From an uncultured Psychrobacter sp. (GTDB lineage Bacteria; Pseudomonadota; Gammaproteobacteria; Pseudomonadales; Moraxellaceae), in NCBI RefSeq assembly GCF_947495825.1, contig NZ_CANMAH010000001.1, forward strand, positions 1-64,000: DNA of 64,000 bases. The letters run 5' to 3'. The translations under genes were made by a program, and so were the position numbers. The number at the start of each line of letters is the position of its first letter. Within the stretch, counting starts at the first letter, position 1. Positions 25,901 to 32,603 of this stretch are shown here, one piece after another. Under the pieces are notes generated by a model that saw nothing but the letters and a program-made list of their open reading frames with translations, was not told where the DNA came from and did not search any database.

Positions 25901-26630
25901 CACAGACACAGGCTACAACGGCAGCTGCTACTTTGCAGGACTTATTATCGATATTGCCAATTTTGGCAACCGAAATGTGATTACCTTAGATGATGGCACC
26001 TCACGACTGGAGGTCAGCTGCTATGCCGAGCGTTTTAATCGCGTCAAAGACCAGCTCAAGGTAGATGAAGTGGTCATCATCAAAGGCAGTATCCGGGAGC
26101 GTGACGGGCGACTGTTTGCTCGTCTTGATAACGCTATGAGTATGGTTGATGCACGCCTGCGTTGGCTCAAAAAAATCAGTATTAAAATCCACGGTAGTGA
26201 CACGCGTTTGCTCTCCCGTTTACAGCCACTGCTCAAATCCGCCCAAGCTGACATTATTCCCGCGCCCAGCCTAAGCCATCATCAAGAAGACGAGCAAGGC
26301 GGCGATATAAACAGTGGCTCATACGATCCTGCGATGGGTGGCAGCTTGTATGATGAAGATGGCAATGATTTGTTGGCGTTAGAAAATGATATGCAGCAAG
26401 ACACTCTGCTCAATAATGGAAGCAGCCAAATCTATGCTGATGGCGTTCTGAGTAATACAGACGACTCAATCAATGATAATTGCTTACCACTTGGCTTGAG
26501 CATTTATGAAAGTTATGCTATTGCTAATGTAGGGCTGTCTGAACACTGGCGCGTCTATCCTAACGACGACAATTTACAACAGTTAAAGAGCATGGTAACT
26601 GAAGACAACCTGCATTTTCATTATAGTTAA
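22911..26630 (+). CDS. dnaE: DNA polymerase III subunit alpha
   Basis: Replicative polymerase catalytic subunit. The 1239-residue chain has an N-terminal PHP domain (about 1-270, starting HLGIHSEYS), the palm with PDFDIDF (catalytic Asp400 and Asp402, one off from E. coli 401 and 403), GPGRGSGAGSLVAYAL, GKHAGGV, the thumb/fingers, a helix-hairpin-helix region (YGLGAIKGVGEGA), and an OB domain (ITLDDGTSRLEV). The internal clamp-binding motif is LGMMDLF (930-936), lacking the Gln of the E. coli QADMF. It is about 80 residues longer than E. coli DnaE because of an acidic, Asp/Asn/Ser-rich insertion at about 1120-1190. It heads a plus-strand run with hpt and trmJ. Confidence 0.96.
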   Translation: MAFVHLGIHSEYSITDSIVRIKPLIKAAAADNQRALALTDLSNLYATVKFYRACLGAGIKPIIGSEVIMDDEDTRLTLLAMDNEGYQNITRIVSLGFTEGRADPDNHGMPVIKRRHILEHAAGVIVLFGEKSDVGHALVGSMPEKADELIAEWQTHFADRLYFAIKRTNRSGEDAFIKAAIHSGAKHHLPLVAHNDVRFLEQEDFDAHEARVCIAGSYVLADPNRPRLYSDEQYLKTQEQMAQLFADIPQVVDNTLRLATRCNVTLTLGINVLPDFPVPEGETIESFFRAESQRGLDHRLDKLFPVEERDESWSDFRQQYDERLEYELDIILSMGFPGYFLIVMDFIRWAKANGVPVGPGRGSGAGSLVAYALNITDLDPIHYDLLFERFLNPERVSMPDFDIDFCIEGRDRVIDYVAQTYGREAVSQIITFGTMAAKAVVRDVARVQSKSYFLANKISKLIPKTPGITLSQALEQEPQLKDLISNPDNMDYEDAIEIWEMAVKLEGVCRNVGKHAGGVLIAPHKITDFSAIYCDDDGHRVSQFDKDDVEDVGLVKFDFLGLRNLTVINAAVENINRRRAREGLDALVLEDLPLDDKKAYKLLQEAKTTAVFQLESMGMKKYLAKLQPTNIEDVIAMCALYRPGPLDAGMVEMYIDRKHGREEVIYDHPNLEPILENTNGVIVYQEQVMQISQVMAGYSLGGADMLRRAMGKKKPEEMAKQRDIFVTGATAQGIDEATSGGVFDLMEKFAGYGFNRSHSAAYGVLAYQTAYLKQYYPAEFMAAVLTSDMNNTDNVVFFINDCRENFGLTVDNPSVNRSEWHFVADTPTNIIYGLGAIKGVGEGAVESIVDARRRGGPFKDLYDFCRRVDIKKVNKRTLEALVSAGCFDDFAATLRPDLPSDAAYEIRGALMSQLPSAVQAAEQDRQNNELGMMDLFGEMDGVVAAPPLKMTPELIWGDKHRLKAEKNTLGLYLTGHPINEYLDELKRYTSGARLDKLTDTGYNGSCYFAGLIIDIANFGNRNVITLDDGTSRLEVSCYAERFNRVKDQLKVDEVVIIKGSIRERDGRLFARLDNAMSMVDARLRWLKKISIKIHGSDTRLLSRLQPLLKSAQADIIPAPSLSHHQEDEQGGDINSGSYDPAMGGSLYDEDGNDLLALENDMQQDTLLNNGSSQIYADGVLSNTDDSINDNCLPLGLSIYESYAIANVGLSEHWRVYPNDDNLQQLKSMVTEDNLHFHYS

Positions 26631-26682
26631 TACTATAAATATAGACAATTAAAACAATTATTTTGATAATGGATATGTATTG

Positions 26683-27069
26683 ATGACCGAATCTCACCTT
26701 AAAAAAAATACTATAAACAATGGCTTAAATAACGATATTATCGATCATGAACAATTCGAAGATTTACGTGACTTGTTCGAAGAAGATTTTGAATTACTGA
26801 TAAGAACTTACATTACTGATAGCCATCAGCGTATTGTAACGCTACGTGCAGCACAAACTGCTAATGACAATGCCAACGGTTTTGAAGTTGCTCATGCGCT
26901 AAAAGGCGCTAGTGCTAATATAGGAGCCACTCAGCTTATAGCTCTGAGTCACAAGCTACAAGAGCATTGCCGCGAGCGTAAAATTGATCAGCAGGCAAAC
27001 CTAATAGAAGACATTGCATTAGCATTACAGCATGTCGAACTAGAAATCAATAAAAGACTAAATTCATAA
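26683..27069 (+). CDS. Orphan histidine phosphotransfer (Hpt) domain protein
   Basis: Small 128-residue phosphorelay protein. The four-helix Hpt domain covers about 22-125, with the phosphorylatable His71 in VAHALKGASANIGA, an excellent match to the consensus HxLKGxSxxxG. The start at ATG 26683 is chosen over an adjoining in-frame TTG. No histidine kinase or receiver domain lies nearby, so its partners are elsewhere. It lies 52 bases after dnaE and its stop overlaps the start of trmJ by one base (TAATG), so it is translated together with an RNA methyltransferase, an odd pairing. The first 20 residues are low-complexity Asn/Lys. Confidence 0.83.
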   Translation: MTESHLKKNTINNGLNNDIIDHEQFEDLRDLFEEDFELLIRTYITDSHQRIVTLRAAQTANDNANGFEVAHALKGASANIGATQLIALSHKLQEHCRERKIDQQANLIEDIALALQHVELEINKRLNS

Positions 27070-27965
27070 TGAGCATCTCTGACTTATCCGTATCATCCTA
27101 TTCTTCAACATCCACCGCTGCCGACTACCTGTCTTGCTTACAAGTCGTCATGGTTAATACCACTTTACCTGCTAATATCGGTTCAGCAGCGCGGGCCATG
27201 CATACCATGGGCCTGTCACGTTTGACAGTCGTCGATCCAAAGCTACCGATTGATGAGACCAGTGTTTCACATGCAGCAGGAGGCAGTGATTTATTGTCAT
27301 CAGCAGCTATTACGCCGACACTAGAAGCTGCAATAAAGGATTGTCAGTTGGTCTTTGCCGCCAGTAGTCGTAGTCGTCACTTACCGCGTCCTGTGGTCAC
27401 TCCCACGCAAGCCGCCAAAATCATGTTTGACTTTATTGATAGACAGTCCACTTTTTCTACTGATAAACCCAATATTGCTATCTTATTTGGCCGTGAAGAC
27501 CGCGGTTTAACCAACGAAGAGCTGTCTTATGCCGATTACCATATTCAAATAGATGCCAATCCTGCCTACCCTGTGCTCAATGTGGCGTCAGCTGTCCAAG
27601 TGATTGCCAGCTTTATCTTTGCTTATGCTCAAACGCATACCAATGTTATTTATGATAGTGCTACTTATGATAATAGCGACGACAACAATCCAAAAAACGA
27701 CTCAAGCAATCAGTCAAACTCCGTTGAACAATCGCTATTAGACATACATTTGCGCCAGCAATGGGATGAGCCAGCGATTACCCACCAGCAATTACAACAG
27801 CTTACCCAGCGTACAACTGAGCTTATGATTCAGCGCGGTCTAGCAGATAGTAATCATTTAAAATCATTACCATCAAGACTGTCGCGGCTTGCCTCTCGCG
27901 TACAGCTCGATCAAAAAGAGTATCAGTTGCTAAGCGCACTTATTGCCAAACTATCAAAAGACTAA
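27069..27965 (+). CDS. trmJ: tRNA (cytidine(32)/uridine(32)-2'-O)-methyltransferase
   Basis: SPOUT-family methyltransferase that 2'-O-methylates position 32 of several tRNAs using S-adenosylmethionine. The 298-residue chain holds the SPOUT core (about 22-185): NTTLPANIGSAARAM, the catalytic Arg region near the start, LFGREDRGLTNEEL and the knot-forming YPVLNVASAVQ. Between about 200 and 225 it has a low-complexity Asp/Asn/Ser insertion not present in E. coli TrmJ (246 residues). The C-terminal helical dimerisation region is kept. Its ATG overlaps the hpt stop by one base. Confidence 0.9.
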   Translation: MSISDLSVSSYSSTSTAADYLSCLQVVMVNTTLPANIGSAARAMHTMGLSRLTVVDPKLPIDETSVSHAAGGSDLLSSAAITPTLEAAIKDCQLVFAASSRSRHLPRPVVTPTQAAKIMFDFIDRQSTFSTDKPNIAILFGREDRGLTNEELSYADYHIQIDANPAYPVLNVASAVQVIASFIFAYAQTHTNVIYDSATYDNSDDNNPKNDSSNQSNSVEQSLLDIHLRQQWDEPAITHQQLQQLTQRTTELMIQRGLADSNHLKSLPSRLSRLASRVQLDQKEYQLLSALIAKLSKD

Positions 27966-28205
27966 AAACCGTCTAAAAAAATCCAAACAAATATTGATTT
28001 ACGTTTTTACGGATATTTTATAGCTCAACGCTATATTTTAGGATGCAAAGCTGGTATAACTTGAGGATGAGTGAGCAAACAGGCTAAAAACCTTACTATT
28101 AAAAGTGTATGCTTATAGATGAATCTTTAAAAAAGTAGCATAACTGTCATACCACTGACTGTATCTCACTCAATATATTTCATTCAAGAATAGATAGGAC
28201 GATTT

Positions 28206-29096
28206 ATGTCATTGCCAACTGCCTTATTCAGATCGCTCGCTAGCATCAAACAAGACCTAAAAGAAGATATCGATGCAGTGTTCAATCGCGATCCTGCTGC
28301 TCGCAACAGCTTGGAAGTCATCTTAACCTACCCTGGCATTCATGCGCTTATTTTGCATCGCGGGGCGCACTGCTTATGGCAAAATGAGCAAAAGCTTGCG
28401 GCCCGCGTGGTATCTTATGGCTCACGCATTATGACTGGCATTGAGATACATCCTGCCGCCAAAATTGGCAAGCGTTTCTTTATTGACCATGGTGTCGGTG
28501 TCGTCATCGGTGAGACTGCTGAGATTGGTAACGATGTTACTTTGTATCATGGCGTCACCTTGGGCGGCGTATCATGGAATAATGGTAAACGCCATCCAAC
28601 GTTAGAAGATGGTGTTATTGTTGGTGCTGGAGCAAAAGTCTTGGGGCCATTCACCGTTGGCAAAAATGCCAAAATTGGCTCAAATGCAGTAGTCGTAAAG
28701 CCTGTCCCAGCAGGTGCAACGATGGTCGGTAGCGCAGCTCGCATGATTTCAGAGCACCATGATGAAAAAGGCAACCCCCTCACAACTAAAGTGGATGATG
28801 CAAAGCAGCAAGAAAAAGCCGCACAGGCGGCGCAACCTAACACTACAACGCAAAGCACGGCACGCGCCACTGCTTTTCAAGCTTATGGTATTGATCCCTC
28901 TTCACAAGATCCAGTCGCTGAAGCATTTGCCAAAATGCTCAATCACATCCAGCAGTCTGAAAAACGCTTAGATCAGCTGCAAAAAGCAATGTGCAAAATT
29001 GATCCTGACTTTTGTCAAAAAGAATACGACAAATTATGCTTAGAAGATATAGATGTCATCGATAGAGAAGACATGAATGAGGCAAAAGATAAATAG
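28206..29096 (+). CDS. cysE: Serine O-acetyltransferase
   Basis: Makes O-acetylserine from serine and acetyl-CoA, the first step of cysteine synthesis. The N-terminal helical domain (1-75) is short, as in EpsC/NifP-type enzymes, and is followed by left-handed hexapeptide repeats from about 80 to 175 ([48 protein letters not shown]). Catalytic His95 and Asp94 in IDHG are present. Unusual is a 110-residue C-terminal extension: a Gln/Ala/Thr linker (about 195-225) and a helical segment with two cysteines (263, 270). The C-terminal peptide that usually binds cysteine synthase is therefore displaced or absent. A monocistronic gene by spacing. Confidence 0.9.
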   Translation: MSLPTALFRSLASIKQDLKEDIDAVFNRDPAARNSLEVILTYPGIHALILHRGAHCLWQNEQKLAARVVSYGSRIMTGIEIHPAAKIGKRFFIDHGVGVVIGETAEIGNDVTLYHGVTLGGVSWNNGKRHPTLEDGVIVGAGAKVLGPFTVGKNAKIGSNAVVVKPVPAGATMVGSAARMISEHHDEKGNPLTTKVDDAKQQEKAAQAAQPNTTTQSTARATAFQAYGIDPSSQDPVAEAFAKMLNHIQQSEKRLDQLQKAMCKIDPDFCQKEYDKLCLEDIDVIDREDMNEAKDK

Positions 29097-29155
29097 TGGC
29101 AGTTGGCAACTTGTTATCGAAACTAAAAGCCTAAAAAAGCACACTGGAGTTTGAG

Positions 29156-29338
29156 TTGATTGCCTTAGGTCCTATCAAACGCCGTGTGCTTTATATCACA
29201 CTTTTTGAAATATTTGCTGTCATATTGACAACATTTATCTTAGTCGTATTAAGCGGTAGTGATACAAAGCAGTCATTAATACTTGCTGTTATCATAGCTA
29301 TTACCGCTGTTGTCTGAAATTTCATTTATAATACTCTC
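29156..29338 (+). pseudogene. Remnant of a PACE-family (bacterial transmembrane pair) efflux transporter
   Basis: Reading from TTG 29156, the frame gives a start like KRRVLYITLFEIFAV, two hydrophobic helices, then AVV, a TGA stop at 29315-29317, and in the same frame NFIYNTL. In PACE transporters (AceI and relatives, exporters of chlorhexidine and polyamines) this place reads AVVWNxxYNxxFE, so the stop replaces the conserved Trp by a TGG-to-TGA change. After 29338 similarity ends; the second transmembrane pair is missing. Only the first half of a protein of about 150 residues survives. GGAG precedes the TTG at a suitable distance. A translated 53-residue peptide is possible but could not be a full transporter. 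Confidence 0.72.
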
Positions 29339-29477
29339 TTATTACTACCACCCTTCACTTTCAAAAAACTTACTTATTCAAGACAACTCTTTAAGGTTTA
29401 CTAACCAATATTGACGCGCTATGTCTTATACTTGGTAATTGCTCTACCAATTATCATTTAACTGATTAGGAAATCTT

Positions 29478-30212
29478 ATGGCTCGTTTACAAGATAAAGT
29501 TATCATCATCACTGGTGCCGCTCAAGGCATGGGCGAGACTCATGCGCGCTTATGTATGGAAGAAGGCGCTAAAGTGGTATTGACCGATATTAATAGCGAA
29601 AAAGGCGAAGCACTGGCTAATGAACTTGGCGATAGTGCGTTATTTATCAAGCATGACGTGACTAATGAAGATGATTGGACGCAAGTCATTAAAAAAACAC
29701 AAGAAAAATTTGGGAAAATTGATGTACTGGTGAACAATGCCGGTATCACGACCCACAAGTCCATTCTAGATACTTCTGTAGACGACTACCGCAAGATTTT
29801 AGAGATTAACCAAGTATCGGTCTTTTTAGGCATGAAAGCCGTCATTCCAGCGATGAGAGAATCTAAACAAGGCTCAATTATTAATATCTCATCGATTAAT
29901 GGTTTGGTCGGCGGTGCGATTGGTTATACCGATTCTAAATTTGCCGTGCGTGGTATGACCAAAGCGGCAGCACTAGAGTGTGCCCCGCACGGCATTCGCG
30001 TTAACTCAATTCACCCAGGTGTCATCGCCACCCCAATGATTACCCAAGGCGATACCAAAGACGCAGTAGACGCTTTCGCCAAAACCATTCCGATGCAGCG
30101 CGTCGCAGAAGCCAAAGAAGTCAGTGGCATGGTGCTGTTTTTGGCATCTGATGATTCAAGTTACTCAACGGGTGCTGAATTTATCGTTGATGGTGGTTTG
30201 ACGGCGCAGTAG
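29478..30212 (+). CDS. Short-chain dehydrogenase/reductase (classical SDR)
   Basis: NAD(P)-dependent alcohol/ketone oxidoreductase of 244 residues. The cofactor motif is TGAAQGMG (12-19), with Asp37 at the end of beta-2 favouring NAD. NNAG is at 86-89, the catalytic set is Asn111, Ser139, Tyr150 and Lys154 (YTDSK), and the C-terminus has the usual VDGG. It resembles cyclopentanol dehydrogenases and 3-alpha/20-beta-hydroxysteroid dehydrogenases. Its substrate cannot be read from sequence. AGGAAA precedes the start. It stands alone after the PACE remnant. Confidence 0.83.
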   Translation: MARLQDKVIIITGAAQGMGETHARLCMEEGAKVVLTDINSEKGEALANELGDSALFIKHDVTNEDDWTQVIKKTQEKFGKIDVLVNNAGITTHKSILDTSVDDYRKILEINQVSVFLGMKAVIPAMRESKQGSIINISSINGLVGGAIGYTDSKFAVRGMTKAAALECAPHGIRVNSIHPGVIATPMITQGDTKDAVDAFAKTIPMQRVAEAKEVSGMVLFLASDDSSYSTGAEFIVDGGLTAQ

Positions 30213-30215
30213 TTG

Positions 30216-30236
30216 GTTAAGCACAGAAGGCTTAAC
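30216..30236 (+). terminator. Weak hairpin after the SDR gene
   Basis: A perfect 7-bp stem (30216-30222 with 30230-30236) with a 7-nt loop begins 4 bases after the stop codon. It lacks an immediate T run, though a T-rich stretch follows 20 bases later. It may be a weak terminator or a 3' stabiliser. Confidence 0.35.
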
Positions 30237-30380
30237 TTAGGATCTGTTGAATATTTAATTTTTTCGTTTGTATTCGTTGTTGAGATACTAAACCGAAGTT
30301 ATTTTTAAATAATAAAGATTTTTAGATGTGAAGAGTGTAACAGCTAGCGAGCGTAAAAGTGCGTGCTAATATCTGTATGA

Positions 30381-30926
30381 CTAAATATTATTCGAAATTA
30401 ATTCTTTAATTCCTATATTTTCATGCTCTTTGAATGGATAACGGTCTGCCATTATTATCCATTGCTCTGGCCATTCGAATGTTATCTTACTGCTTAGGCT
30501 GTTTTCTATAAGAGCTGGTTTAATCATTAAGATATCAATATCCATGGTGACCTTTTTTATTGTTGTCTGCGCTTCTGTTAAACGTTGTCGATCACAATCT
30601 CGTTCAAGCTGCTTAAAAATTTGCTGCAGCTGTGATAAAGGCATCTCAGATTTGAGCGAAAGATAAGCACATTGATTGGTATAGTCAGGCTTTGGTTGCT
30701 CTTTAGTCGCGGTAAAATCAGGGTTTTGAAATGCAGTAGACAACTGCATGTCGCCTAACGCAGCTAGACTTTCACAAACACGCGGCAAATAATACTCAGC
30801 TTGATGATTACTGCCCAAAGCCAATAATACTGCCGTCACGGACTGCGCTCGCAACGCTTTGGGTGCACAAACCTTTAGTGTTTCAAAGTTCAAATCAGTC
30901 AATTTCTTATGCATATTATGTATCAT
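30381..30926 (-). CDS. folK: 2-amino-4-hydroxy-6-hydroxymethyldihydropteridine diphosphokinase, divergent
   Basis: Predicted to pyrophosphorylate 6-hydroxymethyl-dihydropterin in folate synthesis. With ATG 30926 (preceded by AAGG and overlapping the folB stop) it is 181 residues. LLALGSNH near residue 34 is the N-terminal signature. The ATP/Mg region, normally (R/H)xxLDLDILL, reads VTMDIDILMI, keeping the paired Asp but not all neighbours, and the loop that usually reads GPR...RPLDLD is shortened. This makes it a diverged family member; activity is probable but not certain. The context is right, since it follows folB directly. Confidence 0.72.
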   Translation of the reverse strand: MIHNMHKKLTDLNFETLKVCAPKALRAQSVTAVLLALGSNHQAEYYLPRVCESLAALGDMQLSTAFQNPDFTATKEQPKPDYTNQCAYLSLKSEMPLSQLQQIFKQLERDCDRQRLTEAQTTIKKVTMDIDILMIKPALIENSLSSKITFEWPEQWIIMADRYPFKEHENIGIKELISNNI

Positions 30927-31326
30927 TGGCCTTGCTTGTGGCGGGCTTGTTTTTATTATCTTTTGCATAACGGGTGATTTGTACCCCTACTGCATCAGCG
31001 GGCTTGATGGCTGTAGGTTTAGCAATGCTTAACGTTAATTTATGACAGATGTATTTTGCCAGTAGTTTATCAGCGATTTGCCCAGCCAGATGCTCAAGCA
31101 ATTGCGCCCTAATATCTTGACACCATTCGCTAACATCATCGCAGACCGCTTTATAGTTTAGCGCATCCTTGACATCATCAGAGACTGCGGCAGCACTTAT
31201 ATCAGTCTCAAGCGCTATGTCAATCAATAATGGTTGCGTAATGGCACGCTCCCACGCGTATACACCAATCACTGCTTCTACTTTTAAACCTTTTACAAAT
31301 ACCACATCAGATTCGGTATGAAACAT
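30916..31326 (-). CDS. folB: Dihydroneopterin aldolase
   Basis: Converts dihydroneopterin to 6-hydroxymethyl-dihydropterin and glycolaldehyde. The 136-residue protein starts with the usual FVKGLKVEAVIGVYAWER pattern, including catalytic Glu26, and has the LLEHLAGQIAD helix and the Lys of LSIAKPTAI that closes the active site. A Lys/Asn/Ala-rich tail of about 20 residues is extra. Its 3' end overlaps the folK start, so the pair is coupled and provides two consecutive steps of folate synthesis. Confidence 0.88.
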   Translation of the reverse strand: MFHTESDVVFVKGLKVEAVIGVYAWERAITQPLLIDIALETDISAAAVSDDVKDALNYKAVCDDVSEWCQDIRAQLLEHLAGQIADKLLAKYICHKLTLSIAKPTAIKPADAVGVQITRYAKDNKNKPATSKANDT

Positions 31327-31388
31327 AATTTCATCCTTGTTCGCTAATTTCTCGTTTAGGTTATTGATTCTAACGCTTTGCTCAATTT

Positions 31389-32363
31389 TTATTTAACTTG
31401 TTGCAAGGCTTCTTCACGTAAACGCTCGGTTTTTAGTGCCTTACTAGGCCTGTGACGCCATAGGTCAATGCTGAATAATAACAGACCGAGCCAGATCAAG
31501 CCAAAGACTACTAAGCGATGCAAATCAAAAGGCTCTTTATAATAAAACACAGCTAAAAAGAAAATAAAGGTCGGTGTCAGATAATTCATAAAGCTTAAAA
31601 TGCTATAGGCGACCAGCTTTGTCGATCTGTTAAATAGTAATAGCGGTATCAAGGTAATGGGGCCTGCTAGCATTAACAGCCAAATGTTTGACGTAAACCA
31701 AAAGCCAAGCTGGCTACTGACTACATCAGCTTGCCAAAACCACCAAATAAAGATAGGTACGAGCATCGTGGTCTCAACGAACATTGCATCAACAGGAGTC
31801 AAAGGCGTTTGGCGCTGAATAGTACCATAAGTACTAAAACTAAAGGCGAGAATCAGTGATAGCCATGGTAAGCTTCCCAGCATGACCACTTGAATGATCA
31901 CAGACAATAGTGCAAAACCAATCGCTACCCACTGCAAGGATCGCAAGCGCTCTTTAAATAAAATCATCGATAAAGCAACGCCAACTAATGGACCGATGAA
32001 ATATCCCAAACTCGCCTCAAGGATACGATCGTGGTTGACAGCCCACACGTAAGTGAGCCAATTGGTCGCAATAATAATACCTGACAAAAAAGTCAACGCT
32101 ATCCATCTTGGATTTTGCTTTAAGGTATCTATCCATTGCCAGCGCTTGGTCACAACCACGACGATTAGCAAACAGGCAAATGTCCAAACAATGCGATGGC
32201 CGATAATTTCTGTTGCATCGTAGGCTGCCAGTTGTTTAAAATATAGAGGAAACGCGCCCCATATACAAAAAGCGATTAGTGCAGTGACGATACCGCTTCG
32301 CGTAGTTTTAATCGGGACTACTGGTTTTTTAACAACATTTTGGGTAGTCATAAGGCAAGACAA
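31389..32363 (-). CDS. rarD: EamA-family transporter RarD
   Basis: Inner-membrane drug/metabolite transporter of 324 residues with about ten hydrophobic helices in two EamA halves (about 15-150 and 165-305). The start region GIVTALIAFCIWGAFPLYFKQL-like block, GHRIVW, TNWLTYVWAV and EASLGYFIGPL are hallmarks of RarD rather than other EamA proteins. Substrate is unknown; the family name comes from chloramphenicol sensitivity in Pseudomonas. It is upstream of folB on the same strand, with 62 bases between them, and may share a transcript. Confidence 0.85.
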   Translation of the reverse strand: MSCLMTTQNVVKKPVVPIKTTRSGIVTALIAFCIWGAFPLYFKQLAAYDATEIIGHRIVWTFACLLIVVVVTKRWQWIDTLKQNPRWIALTFLSGIIIATNWLTYVWAVNHDRILEASLGYFIGPLVGVALSMILFKERLRSLQWVAIGFALLSVIIQVVMLGSLPWLSLILAFSFSTYGTIQRQTPLTPVDAMFVETTMLVPIFIWWFWQADVVSSQLGFWFTSNIWLLMLAGPITLIPLLLFNRSTKLVAYSILSFMNYLTPTFIFFLAVFYYKEPFDLHRLVVFGLIWLGLLLFSIDLWRHRPSKALKTERLREEALQQVK

Positions 32364-32444
32364 CTTATTAGAGCAAAGCGCGACCTCACCTATTTTTATA
32401 AACTATAAAGATTTAGTGGTAAGAGCGCAGGGTCACTACATGTA

Positions 32445-32496
32445 GGATAAAAGTAAAAAGCAATGCGTTATACCCATTTAGGTATCAACACATTGC
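32445..32496 (-). terminator. Rho-independent terminator of tyrA-aroA
   Basis: On the minus strand an imperfect hairpin (32496 to 32460; 14 pairs with one mismatch and one bulge, 6-nt loop) is followed by a T-rich run (five T, AC, four T). It lies about 108 bases beyond the stop of the tyrA-aroA gene. Confidence 0.68.
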
Positions 32497-32603
32497 TAAC
32501 GATGACTGCATATTAAAATAGCGTATAAAGGTCAAAAATATTTCAAATTAATCCTCGTTTAGGTTTGTTCTTAGTACGATTACTAGCTTAGTATTTCTAA
32601 TAG

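Noticed and set aside
30237..30380. GGATCTGTTGAA followed by an AT-rich stretch, resembling an insertion sequence end
   Set aside because: No matching inverted end, target duplication or transposase remnant was found.
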